Below the pieces are notes generated by a model, which saw only the letters and a program-made list of their open reading frames with translations, had not been told where the DNA came from and ran no database searches. Shown piece after piece: positions 4,780 to 10,125 of a DNA stretch of 64,000 nt. A program made the translations under genes and the position numbers. Position 1 is the first letter of the stretch, and every line of letters starts with the position of its first letter. Origin of the DNA: a virus; the IMG/VR virus record IMGVR_UViG_3300034102_001457, positions 1-64,000 of that record, one strand, 5' to 3'.

Positions 4780-4801
4780 ACTCTAGCAGGGGGGACTGAC
4801 A
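4780..4801 (-). promoter_or_regulatory. Early promoter P9 of the TGTCRG family
   Basis: TGTCAG (4801-4796), 10 bases ending TGC, TAGAGT (4785-4780) on the minus strand, the weakest -10 of the family; TATACT (4779-4774) six bases further is an alternative. With the in-register -10 the CRP-like box 4840-4855 is centred at about -74.5. Confidence 0.65.
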
Positions 4802-4839
4802 AAAAGGGGGGTTACTGGCAAGTATTCTCAAACTATTTT

Positions 4840-4855
4840 TGTGATTAGCATCACA
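4840..4855. promoter_or_regulatory. CRP/GlxR-type operator upstream of P9
   Basis: TGTGATTAGCATCACA, a perfect TGTGA-N6-TCACA repeat in the 239-base gap 4729-4967. The rest of that gap is AT-rich and shows no gene. Confidence 0.65.
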
Positions 4856-4967
4856 CTCACGCTCAAAGTTAGTAGCCTATGGGCGCACTAAATAGACAAA
4901 ACGGACATTTATTTATTCGTGATCATACATGATAAAAATATATTAACATTTTGTGAAATATGAAATG

Positions 4968-5318
4968 CTAGTCGACTGAGATTTTATTCCTAAGTTTTTT
5001 TCTATACGAAGTATCGACGGGTGCATACCTAGGATGTTTCTTTGGCTCATTTGTTCTATTACCTTTAGTAAGGTTGCAGATACCGTGAGAAGGCTTTACG
5101 TTTATAAGCTCGTCAGATCCTCCTTTGGTTAAAGGGATTACATGATCTAGCTGTAGTCCATACTTCCATCCAGGTACAAAAGCTTGGCGGGGTGCAGAGT
5201 AATCTATCTGCATACCACATATGTGACAATTACCCCCATGTATAATAAAAATTTCATAGAAGGAGTATAGGTGTGGATCCGTATATCTCTCTATGTTTGC
5301 TTTATTGTTTACTGGCAT
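4968..5318 (-). CDS. HNH endonuclease
   Basis: 116 aa. The core has CHICG (31-35), LDHVIPLTKGGSDELINV (57-74) with the HNH Asp-His pair (D58, H59) and the Asn, then HGICNLTKGNR (78-88) with the third motif. The paired cysteines make it a zinc-supported HNH nuclease that would nick or cut DNA. The gene stands alone, divergent from the next cluster. Its ATG follows TAATAT by 6 bases, so the mRNA is probably leaderless. It could be a free-standing homing-type nuclease or serve in packaging; no terminase is nearby to support the latter. Confidence 0.85.
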   Translation of the reverse strand: MPVNNKANIERYTDPHLYSFYEIFIIHGGNCHICGMQIDYSAPRQAFVPGWKYGLQLDHVIPLTKGGSDELINVKPSHGICNLTKGNRTNEPKKHPRYAPVDTSYRKKLRNKISVD

Positions 5319-5324
5319 AACAAA

Positions 5325-5353
5325 ATATTATCAAATAAAAAAAGTTTCGTCAA
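5325..5353 (-). promoter_or_regulatory. Leaderless promoter of the HNH gene
   Basis: On the minus strand TTGACG (5353-5348), 17 bases, TAATAT (5330-5325), then 6 bases to the ATG at 5318. A normal housekeeping-sigma promoter with transcription starting at or next to the start codon. Confidence 0.65.
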
Positions 5354-5392
5354 CCCCTTGACCTTAGAATATTTCAAATGTTATACTTCCAT

Positions 5393-5488
5393 AGGGGGGT
5401 CGGGGGGTCAGAAAATACAGAAAATACAAAAAATACAAAATATAAAACATATAACATATAACATATATAACATATATAACATATATAG
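5393..5488. repeat. G6-TC-G6 tract and AT-rich short tandem repeats
   Basis: 5393-5409 holds two G6 runs separated by TC. From 5411 the sequence is short tandem repeats: first AAAATACA-like units at 9-10 base steps, then ATAACATAT units repeated about five times to 5488. It fills the 205-base gap between the divergent HNH and zinc-finger genes. Easily melted DNA of this kind is common at origins and divergent promoters; no function is shown. Confidence 0.6.
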
Positions 5489-5517
5489 TTGACTAGAATG
5501 TATAGATAGTATATAAT
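5489..5517 (+). promoter_or_regulatory. Leaderless promoter of the mini zinc-finger gene
   Basis: TTGACT (5489-5494), 17 bases, TATAAT (5512-5517), then 6 bases to ATG 5524: a near-consensus housekeeping promoter with a leaderless transcript. Confidence 0.75.
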
Positions 5518-5523
5518 AAATTA

Positions 5524-5631
5524 ATGGCATCGTCAAGATTAGTAAAATGTGATAAATGTGGGCGGGAGATTGAAGTAAGATCTGGGTTTGCACATATGAC
5601 ACTTAATAATCATCAGAAAAGCTGTAAATAA
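5524..5631 (+). CDS. Mini zinc-finger protein, 35 aa
   Basis: The product begins MASSRLVKCDKCGREIEVRS and ends HMTLNNHQKSCK. CxxC followed by H-x5-H-x3-C gives a complete set of zinc ligands (CCHC/C2H2 type). The position directly behind a strong leaderless promoter supports expression. Likely a DNA- or protein-binding mini-finger; the target is unknown. Confidence 0.7.
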   Translation: MASSRLVKCDKCGREIEVRSGFAHMTLNNHQKSCK

Positions 5632-5677
5632 AATTTTATTAACATTTAATAGAATCCAAAAGTAGATTAGGCATAAA

Positions 5678-5827
5678 ATGACAATCAAAGCATTTATTTA
5701 TGACATTGCAATCAAGGTAGCTGTAATGGCTGAAACCGAAGAAGAAGCAAATGAAAAAATGGACCAGGGACAAGCTTCACAGATCTCAATGGAGAAGAAG
5801 CTGGTCAATACTGTAGATATTGCGTAA
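5678..5827 (+). CDS. Small phage protein, 49 aa
   Basis: ATG 5678, stop TAA 5825-5827. The product begins MTIKAFIYDIAIKVAVMAET and continues EEEANEKMDQGQ: a beta strand followed by a charged helix. Proteins of this pattern (strand IKAFVYDIxxKVxVxA then TEEEA) occur in other phages but have no assigned role that I know. It lies 8 bases before the next gene's start. Confidence 0.6.
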   Translation: MTIKAFIYDIAIKVAVMAETEEEANEKMDQGQASQISMEKKLVNTVDIA

Positions 5828-5835
5828 CCCATAGC

Positions 5836-6030
5836 ATGTCTGTCAAACCTTGGGATATGTTAAATCCTAATGAACCTAGAGCTAGCGAAGAGCTATTTCA
5901 GGAACGATGGGAGATATGCAAATTTTGTCCAGAATTAATTTCGCTCACTTCACAATGTAAAAAATGCGGGTGCGTAATGAACTGGAAAGCCAAGTTAGAA
6001 AAAGCCACATGCCCAATAGGCAAATGGTGA
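5836..6030 (+). CDS. DUF6171-like zinc-ribbon protein
   Basis: 64 aa, begins MSVKPWDMLNPNEPRASEEL. RWEICKFCPELISLTSQCKK, then CGCVM and CPIGKW form the cysteine ladder (CxxC, CxxCGC, CPIGKW) of the small DUF6171-type phage proteins (family name from memory). One or two zinc ions are probably bound. Function unknown; such genes occur widely near structural or regulatory genes in environmental phages. Confidence 0.7.
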   Translation: MSVKPWDMLNPNEPRASEELFQERWEICKFCPELISLTSQCKKCGCVMNWKAKLEKATCPIGKW

Positions 6031-6036
6031 TATAAT
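6031..6036 (+). promoter_or_regulatory. -10 box of a leaderless promoter
   Basis: TATAAT at 6031-6036, then exactly 6 bases to ATG 6043. No clear -35 is seen. The geometry is the same as at 5512-5517 and 59586-59591. Confidence 0.5.
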
Positions 6037-6042
6037 TAAATA

Positions 6043-6186
6043 ATGCACGATCATAACAATATGACATTGACCCCAGGTGGATCCATTGATGAGATGACTC
6101 TGATGTGGATCCTAATGGGCTTGATGGCTATTCACCATGCATGGATGTGGTGGAAGATGAAGAAGAAAAACTGTAGCTGTAAGTGA
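6043..6186 (+). CDS. His/Met-rich membrane mini-protein, 47 aa
   Basis: The product begins MHDHNNMTLTPGGSIDEMTL, then a membrane span (LMWILMGLMAIHHAWMWW) and a basic, cysteine-ending tail KMKKKNCSCK. The unusual density of His, Met and Cys on both sides of the span suggests copper or other soft-metal binding; this is inference from composition. The start is set by the TATAAT box 6 bases upstream. Confidence 0.6.
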   Translation: MHDHNNMTLTPGGSIDEMTLMWILMGLMAIHHAWMWWKMKKKNCSCK

Positions 6187-6260
6187 AACTTATTGCACTT
6201 ATCACTATAGTAATAGTTCTCACTTTCTTTGCTGGAATAATATTTCAAGTAATATCTTAG
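6183..6260 (+). CDS. Hydrophobic mini-peptide, 25 aa
   Basis: GTG start overlapping the upstream stop (GTGA). The product is MKLIALITIVIVLTFFAGII followed by FQVIS: a single membrane span. It is probably translated by coupling to the 6043-6186 gene. It is very short, so coding status is uncertain. Confidence 0.4.
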   Translation: MKLIALITIVIVLTFFAGIIFQVIS

Positions 6261-6275
6261 TCGACTGGGATTAAT

Positions 6276-6992
6276 ATGTATAATTTTGATGTATACGAAC
6301 TTCCAGGACCTACTGCAATTTTAGAACCTTTACCAACGAAAAGACAATGGGCTACAGATCTGCCTTATCCTCACGCATATAAATGTTTTCCAATGACCCT
6401 TGCTAATCAAATGGGTTATGGCATATCTTTTCCAGATGATATCATTCTTGAGTGGGACGGAAACATGAATGTGTTGCCATCTAGCGTTAAAGTAACTTCA
6501 GGACATAAATGGGTTAATATGGATAGAGGTTGGGGCACTGTTAGCTTTAACACAGGACTAGTATTTAAAACAGATGAAGATGTAAGTATGCTTTCATACC
6601 CAGTGCCAAACCTATTCGTAGAAGGATTTCAACTTTTTACAACACTGATATCTACTTCTTTCTTTGAAAGCCCTTGGCAAGTTGCAGGACAAATTACAAG
6701 ATCAAATTATAAGATAGTTCTACCAGCAAGAACTCCAGTATCTGCTGTTATGCCAATATCGCTTGGTCAGCTAAATGATTCTGTAGCAACCAAAAAGCCA
6801 TTTGAAGAATTAGAGTATAATAAGAATACAGGATATGAGTATCATAAATATAATGCTATGATGCAAAAGCTAGGCAAGACTACTGGTAATTACAGAAATG
6901 GTGTAAACCATAAAGGTGTAGTTTACGGTAAACATGAAGTTAAATCTATTAAGTTGAGGTATGATAATGGTAACTTACCACTGGATGAATAG
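6276..6992 (+). CDS. DUF6065-like protein
   Basis: 238 aa. The N-terminal part has PYPHAYKCFPMTLANQMGYG (about 50-69) followed by ILEWDG, the pattern I associate with DUF6065, a family of unknown function seen in bacteriophages and bacteria near oxygenases and glycosyltransferases. There is no catalytic motif I can name. It overlaps the luciferase-like gene, so the two are probably co-expressed and may act together. Confidence 0.6.
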   Translation: MYNFDVYELPGPTAILEPLPTKRQWATDLPYPHAYKCFPMTLANQMGYGISFPDDIILEWDGNMNVLPSSVKVTSGHKWVNMDRGWGTVSFNTGLVFKTDEDVSMLSYPVPNLFVEGFQLFTTLISTSFFESPWQVAGQITRSNYKIVLPARTPVSAVMPISLGQLNDSVATKKPFEELEYNKNTGYEYHKYNAMMQKLGKTTGNYRNGVNHKGVVYGKHEVKSIKLRYDNGNLPLDE

Positions 6993-7800
6993 AGCTGACG
7001 CAGCTTTAAGTATATTTACAATGAAAAGAATGTTTGCTCATAAAGAAAAGTTTGGGTATGACTCAATTCTTTTAACATCTAAAGGTAGCAACTCTGATAA
7101 CTGGATAAAAGCTGCTCACATTGTAGATCCCAGTAAAAAAATTAAATTTATGATAGCAGTTAGACCATATCAGCAGACTGCTCAAATTGTAAATCAAATG
7201 GCAGCAGCATTTGCTGAAATTGCTCCACATAGATTAATGCTTAATGTTGTTTCTGGAGAAATGGGTGGAAACGAAATTGGTCTTATCCCAGAAGGAAGCT
7301 ATGAAGTAAATACTGACATAACTACTCCACTGGGAAGACTTGAGTTTATTCCTGAATGGATGGAAAGACTTTCTAAAACATATGTAATGGGAAGAAAACC
7401 AATTATTCTACTAGGAACAAGAAATAAAGATGTAATCCTTAAGGCTGCTAAATATGCAGATATTGGGCTAGTAATGCTAGATGATTTTTTGGCAGATCCT
7501 GATCTATTTTTGTCAAATTATAAGAGGGTAATGGTTAGTGCTCAAATTGTTATAAGAAATACATATGAAGAAGCTCACTATGAATTAGAAAATAGTTTTT
7601 CTACACATATAAGAATCAAGAGATGGGCTATATATGGAAGTAGAGAAGATATAAAGAAAAAGTTATTAGAATTAGAAGCAATGGGAGTAACTGATATTTT
7701 ACTTAGCAACGGTACAGATGTTGTTAGTCAATCAGATGGTCCTGTAGATGAATTAGTTTGGGAAATAATTCAGGAAAGAAAAAATAAAGTAGTTGACTAA
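6967..7800 (+). CDS. Luciferase-like (flavin or F420) monooxygenase
   Basis: The 277-aa protein follows the LLM TIM barrel: GYDSILL, then NWIKAAHIVDPSKKIKFMIA, VRPYQQTAQIVNQMAAAFAE and APHRLMLNVVSGE, which correspond to the substrate/flavin face of alkanesulfonate-type monooxygenases. It is shorter than the usual 330-380 aa, mainly in the insertion regions, but keeps the C-terminal ELEAMGVTDILLS strand. Start: ATG 6967 suits the GAGG 8 bases upstream better than ATG 6961. As a phage auxiliary gene it could oxidise a small host metabolite or modify a phage molecule with its DUF6065 neighbour; substrate unknown. Confidence 0.8.
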   Translation: MVTYHWMNRADAALSIFTMKRMFAHKEKFGYDSILLTSKGSNSDNWIKAAHIVDPSKKIKFMIAVRPYQQTAQIVNQMAAAFAEIAPHRLMLNVVSGEMGGNEIGLIPEGSYEVNTDITTPLGRLEFIPEWMERLSKTYVMGRKPIILLGTRNKDVILKAAKYADIGLVMLDDFLADPDLFLSNYKRVMVSAQIVIRNTYEEAHYELENSFSTHIRIKRWAIYGSREDIKKKLLELEAMGVTDILLSNGTDVVSQSDGPVDELVWEIIQERKNKVVD

Positions 7801-7882
7801 GATATAAAAAAGCGGGATAGGCTAAGAAGCATTCTTTGCTACAATTAAGCCATAATGATCTATATCTCAGGCATTATCTAGC

Positions 7883-8164
7883 ATGAAGAGTGAAAAGCTC
7901 TCTATAGCCAAACAGAAGGCTCATTTGGCGCAATACATTAGAGACCTTAAAGAAGCATCCCCTTGTATGGACTGTAAGGAATATTATCCATACTATGTCA
8001 TGGACTTTGACCACGTACGTGGTAAGAAGCATGCAAATGTTATGGAACTTATTCCTACTCTGGATAAAAAGAAGATTGATTTAGAAATCGCTAAATGTGA
8101 AATAGTATGTTCTAATTGTCATCGTATTAGGACTCATATGAGACGTATAGCTAAAATTAAGTAG
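7883..8164 (+). CDS. HNH-type endonuclease, small
   Basis: 93 aa. CMDCKEYY (28-35), FDHVRGKK (42-49) and CEIVCSNCHRIRTH (72-85) give the zinc cysteines, the catalytic DH pair and the final His of a small HNH nuclease of the type often found in phages. A TACAAT box at about 7842-7847 precedes it, and an 8-codon ORF (MIYISGII) sits in the short leader. The role could be homing, degradation of host DNA or packaging; it is free-standing. Confidence 0.8.
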   Translation: MKSEKLSIAKQKAHLAQYIRDLKEASPCMDCKEYYPYYVMDFDHVRGKKHANVMELIPTLDKKKIDLEIAKCEIVCSNCHRIRTHMRRIAKIK

Positions 8165-8409
8165 CTCTTCTTCCGCCGACGCACTTTCGCTGCTATCTTC
8201 TAAATATAAACCAAAGCTTAAATCTAATAGACTGGATAATTCTCTCTATTTTCTGCTCGACTTTAATATCCTTCTGATTGTAGCTTTTAGGACTATTACT
8301 TAGATTAAAGAAGTGTCTGGGCATATAATAATTATATCTTATATTTGTATAAGGCTTCTAGTTCCGCCGCACTTTTTCGGGCGCACTTTTCAATTCGCAC
8401 TTTATTTAG
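8165..8409. repeat. Noncoding region with CGCACTTT repeats before the tRNAs
   Basis: No gene is seen in 8165-8423. CGCACTTT occurs at 8180, 8368, 8382 and 8396; the last three are exactly 14 bases apart and run straight into the TATAAT (8410-8415) of the tRNA promoter. CTTC-TTCCGCCG also occurs twice (about 8167 and 8357). The array may be an operator or enhancer of the tRNA promoter, or an iteron-like element. Confidence 0.6.
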
Positions 8410-8415
8410 TATAAT
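8410..8415 (+). promoter_or_regulatory. -10 box of the tRNA promoter
   Basis: TATAAT ends 9 bases before the first tRNA, so the transcript would start close to the mature 5' end. TTTCAA (8388-8393) 16 bases upstream is a weak -35. Confidence 0.5.
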
Positions 8416-8423
8416 AGAATTAT

Positions 8424-8496
8424 TGGACCATAGCTCAGTTGGCAGAGCGGGAAGCTGTTAACTTCTAGGTCCCTGGTTCGAGTCCAGGTGGTCCAG
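8424..8496 (+). tRNA. tRNA-Asn (GTT)
   Basis: Acceptor TGGACCA (8424-8430) pairs with TGGTCCA (8489-8495); anticodon stem GGAAG/CTTCT encloses CTGTTAA with anticodon GTT (8457-8459); TTCGAGTCC T-loop. Reads AAC/AAU. No CCA is encoded. Confidence 0.92.
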
Positions 8497-8500
8497 CGAT

Positions 8501-8571
8501 GCGAGTGTTACATAATGGTAGTGTCTCTGCCTTCCAAGCAGATAGTGCCAGTTCGATTCTGGTCACTCGCT
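8501..8571 (+). tRNA. tRNA-Gly (TCC)
   Basis: Acceptor GCGAGTG (8501-8507) pairs with CACTCGC (8564-8570); anticodon stem TCTGC/GCAGA encloses CTTCCAA, anticodon TCC. The DNA continues CCA (8572-8574), so the tail is encoded. Reads GGA, a favoured glycine codon in this phage. Confidence 0.92.
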
Positions 8572-8574
8572 CCA

Positions 8575-8648
8575 TATCTCTATAGCTCAGCGGAAGAGCA
8601 ACAGGTTTCTACCCTGTGTGTCGGGAGTTCGAATCTCTCTAGGGATAC
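8575..8648 (+). tRNA. tRNA-Arg (TCT)
   Basis: Acceptor TATCTCT (8575-8581) pairs with AGGGATA (8641-8647) with one G:U; anticodon stem ACAGG/CCTGT encloses TTTCTAC, anticodon TCT. Reads AGA, the commonest arginine codon in many structural genes here. It begins immediately after the CCA of tRNA-Gly. Confidence 0.9.
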
Positions 8649-8654
8649 AAAGAA

Positions 8655-8690
8655 AAAACCCCAATCAGAGGCGGATCCGATTGGGGTTTT
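8655..8690 (+). terminator. Intrinsic terminator after the tRNA array
   Basis: AAAACCCCAATC (8655-8666) pairs with GATTGGGGTTTT (8679-8690), a 12-base stem ending in T4. It works for both strands and separates the rightward tRNAs from the leftward lysozyme unit. The stretch 8691-8788 shows nothing further. Confidence 0.9.
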
Positions 8691-8788
8691 CTAGTGTATT
8701 GCTACACGTTATACTGGGAGCTTAATCTGTGGGATGCTACAACCAGTACTTATGAAGTATAAAATAGCTTAAATTATATGTCAAGGGT

Positions 8789-8989
8789 TTATTCCCAGAG
8801 AAGTTTCTTTCCTGGATCAAATAGCCACTCTTCTTCTTTGTACTTGTTGTCTTCTGTCATTTCGTAGAGTATATCCATAAGTACTTTGCAGTCTTCATGT
8901 TTCCAGGTTAAGTTACACCTGCCATCTTTTACATTTAAGCACTTATTTAAATAAGACTCTACAACATTAATGCTTTGAGGGCTATGCAT
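8789..8989 (-). CDS. Small phage protein, 66 aa
   Basis: The start is placed at ATG 8989-8987 (MHSPQSINVVESYLNKCLNV), overlapping the upstream stop by 8 bases; a longer frame to 9085 would overlap the upstream gene by over 100 bases and is unlikely. The rest is acidic and helical (HEDCKVLMDILYEMTEDNKY) with two scattered cysteines. Last gene of the leftward unit that begins with the lysozyme gene. Function unknown. Confidence 0.6.
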   Translation of the reverse strand: MHSPQSINVVESYLNKCLNVKDGRCNLTWKHEDCKVLMDILYEMTEDNKYKEEEWLFDPGKKLLWE

Positions 8990-9194
8990 TGTCTTCTTGT
9001 TCTCCAGGGCTAAATGATGGGGCAGGGCCCAATAGGTATCCCTGATCATGATATTCAACCATCTTAGATACATCTTCTGGGCCAACTAGCTTATTAGCAA
9101 TAAGTGTTAAAAGGTCATATATTCTATGTAGCATAATATAATTAACCATAGGCAGGTTATCTTCTAAATTTTGTGGCTTTTCATCCTCGATCAT
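8982..9194 (-). CDS. Small phage protein, 70 aa
   Basis: Begins MIEDEKPQNLEDNLPMVNYI, then MLHRIYDLLTLIANKLVGPE: an amphipathic helix typical of small actinophage proteins between lysis and tail genes, of unknown role. It overlaps the preceding gene by 14 and the following by 8 bases. The C-terminus is Gly/Pro-rich and disordered (YLLGPAPSFSPGEQ). Confidence 0.65.
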   Translation of the reverse strand: MIEDEKPQNLEDNLPMVNYIMLHRIYDLLTLIANKLVGPEDVSKMVEYHDQGYLLGPAPSFSPGEQEDNA

Positions 9195-9303
9195 TTGGTC
9201 GTCCTAAATCTTCCCAAAACTTTTCTCGACCCATTTGGTCTGTTTCTATTATTTGTCCGCCATCGGTATTAATTTGAATCGACGGCTCTTTTGAGTCTTT
9301 CAT
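9181..9303 (-). CDS. Small phage protein, 40 aa
   Basis: ATG 9303-9301, stop TGA 9183-9181. The product begins MKDSKEPSIQINTDGGQIIE and ends FWEDLGRPNDRG. It bridges two overlapping neighbours in the same direction without leaving a gap, which supports coding. No family is recognised. Confidence 0.55.
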   Translation of the reverse strand: MKDSKEPSIQINTDGGQIIETDQMGREKFWEDLGRPNDRG

Positions 9304-9475
9304 ACATCTCCAGCCCAATATTGTTTTTATACTGACAAGATAAGCAGTATAGATAAATTATACCCTCATTTGTTTCGTTGCACATTAAAGGGCCCTGATC
9401 CATGGGACATTCAAGTCTAGGAACAAGGCCCTTCTCTGCGAGTTGAAGGTACTTAGACACGTACTGTATCTTCAT
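9269..9475 (-). CDS. Zinc-ribbon-like phage protein, 68 aa
   Basis: Begins MKIQYVSKYLQLAEKGLVPR. ECPMDQGPLMCN and then YLYCLSCQYKNNIGLEMY give C-x7-C and CxxC, a plausible zinc ribbon; very similar patterns (RLECPMDQ... CLSC) recur in actinobacteriophage genomes as far as I recall. It follows the lysozyme gene by 12 bases and belongs to the same leftward unit. Function unknown. Confidence 0.7.
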   Translation of the reverse strand: MKIQYVSKYLQLAEKGLVPRLECPMDQGPLMCNETNEGIIYLYCLSCQYKNNIGLEMYERLKRAVDSN

Positions 9476-9487
9476 GTACCTTCCTCT

Positions 9488-10039
9488 CTAATCTTTGAAT
9501 TCGGTTAGGAACTCTTTGTATCTTGCCCCATTCAGGGAAGACCACGATGACCAATCATTACCGCCTTTAGTCATATAATACGTTATCTCTGCATTTATTA
9601 CGGGGTCAAACAATAAAATGTTTGACCTTAGATCAAATTTTTCTTTACGATCAATGCCGAGTTCACCCAACATATTAATCTGAAAAATTCCGTAGGAACT
9701 GTCTCCAGTTTTCCTGTTACCATTGTAAGCCAGAGGTCTTGAATTAGACTCTGCCTTAGCAATAGCCCAAGCCTGTTTAAGGGCTTTTCCTTCAAAACCA
9801 ACAGCTGATAGGAGTTCTTTTAGTTCTCCGTCTGTTAGCATCTCAGAAGGCTTGTACACAGTAGTGCTGTACTTCTCTAAGGTTTCTTTCTTTAGTTGTA
9901 CTGTTGATTTAGGTGTTTCCACCTGCAATGCTTGTGTAATTGTTGGTCCAGGCTGGACAGTAAATAAAAATAATGTTATCATTCCTATATACGACCAGTT
10001 ATGAGCAACATCACTCAAGCGCTGTTTTATATTCTCCAT
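9488..10039 (-). CDS. Membrane-anchored lysozyme / lytic transglycosylase
   Basis: 183 aa from ATG 10039, which is 8 bases after AGGAGG; the ATG two codons upstream is too close to it. A membrane or signal-anchor segment (about 14-33, IGMITLFLFTV) leads to a linker and then an SLT-type muramidase domain: AWAIAKAESNSRPLAYNG with the presumed catalytic Glu (E97), and SSYGIFQIN. This enzyme would cleave peptidoglycan glycan strands. Being N-terminally anchored, it could be a signal-arrest-release endolysin or a virion-associated lysin. Its unit runs opposite to the holin candidate at 13.2 kb. Confidence 0.85.
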   Translation of the reverse strand: MENIKQRLSDVAHNWSYIGMITLFLFTVQPGPTITQALQVETPKSTVQLKKETLEKYSTTVYKPSEMLTDGELKELLSAVGFEGKALKQAWAIAKAESNSRPLAYNGNRKTGDSSYGIFQINMLGELGIDRKEKFDLRSNILLFDPVINAEITYYMTKGGNDWSSWSSLNGARYKEFLTEFKD

Positions 10040-10073
10040 TGGCATTTCCTCCTTTAGAGATAACGAACTATAA

Positions 10074-10102
10074 TAATAACATTACTTGATAGTAGCTGTC
10101 AA
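10074..10102 (-). promoter_or_regulatory. Promoter of the lysozyme unit
   Basis: On the minus strand TTGACA (10102-10097), 17 bases, TTATTA (10079-10074), followed by an AGGAGG-containing leader. Perfect -35, moderate -10. Confidence 0.55.
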
Positions 10103-10125
10103 GTTAGTCAACCAGAAAGAAATAC

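Noticed and set aside
4968-8164. HNH genes as part of a restriction or anti-phage defence system
   Set aside because: Neither is next to a methyltransferase, ATPase or recognition subunit; both are small free-standing HNH proteins common in phages.
8982-9085. Longer N-terminus for the 8789-8989 gene (start at 9085)
   Set aside because: It would overlap the upstream gene by more than 100 bases; ATG 8989 gives a normal 8-base overlap.
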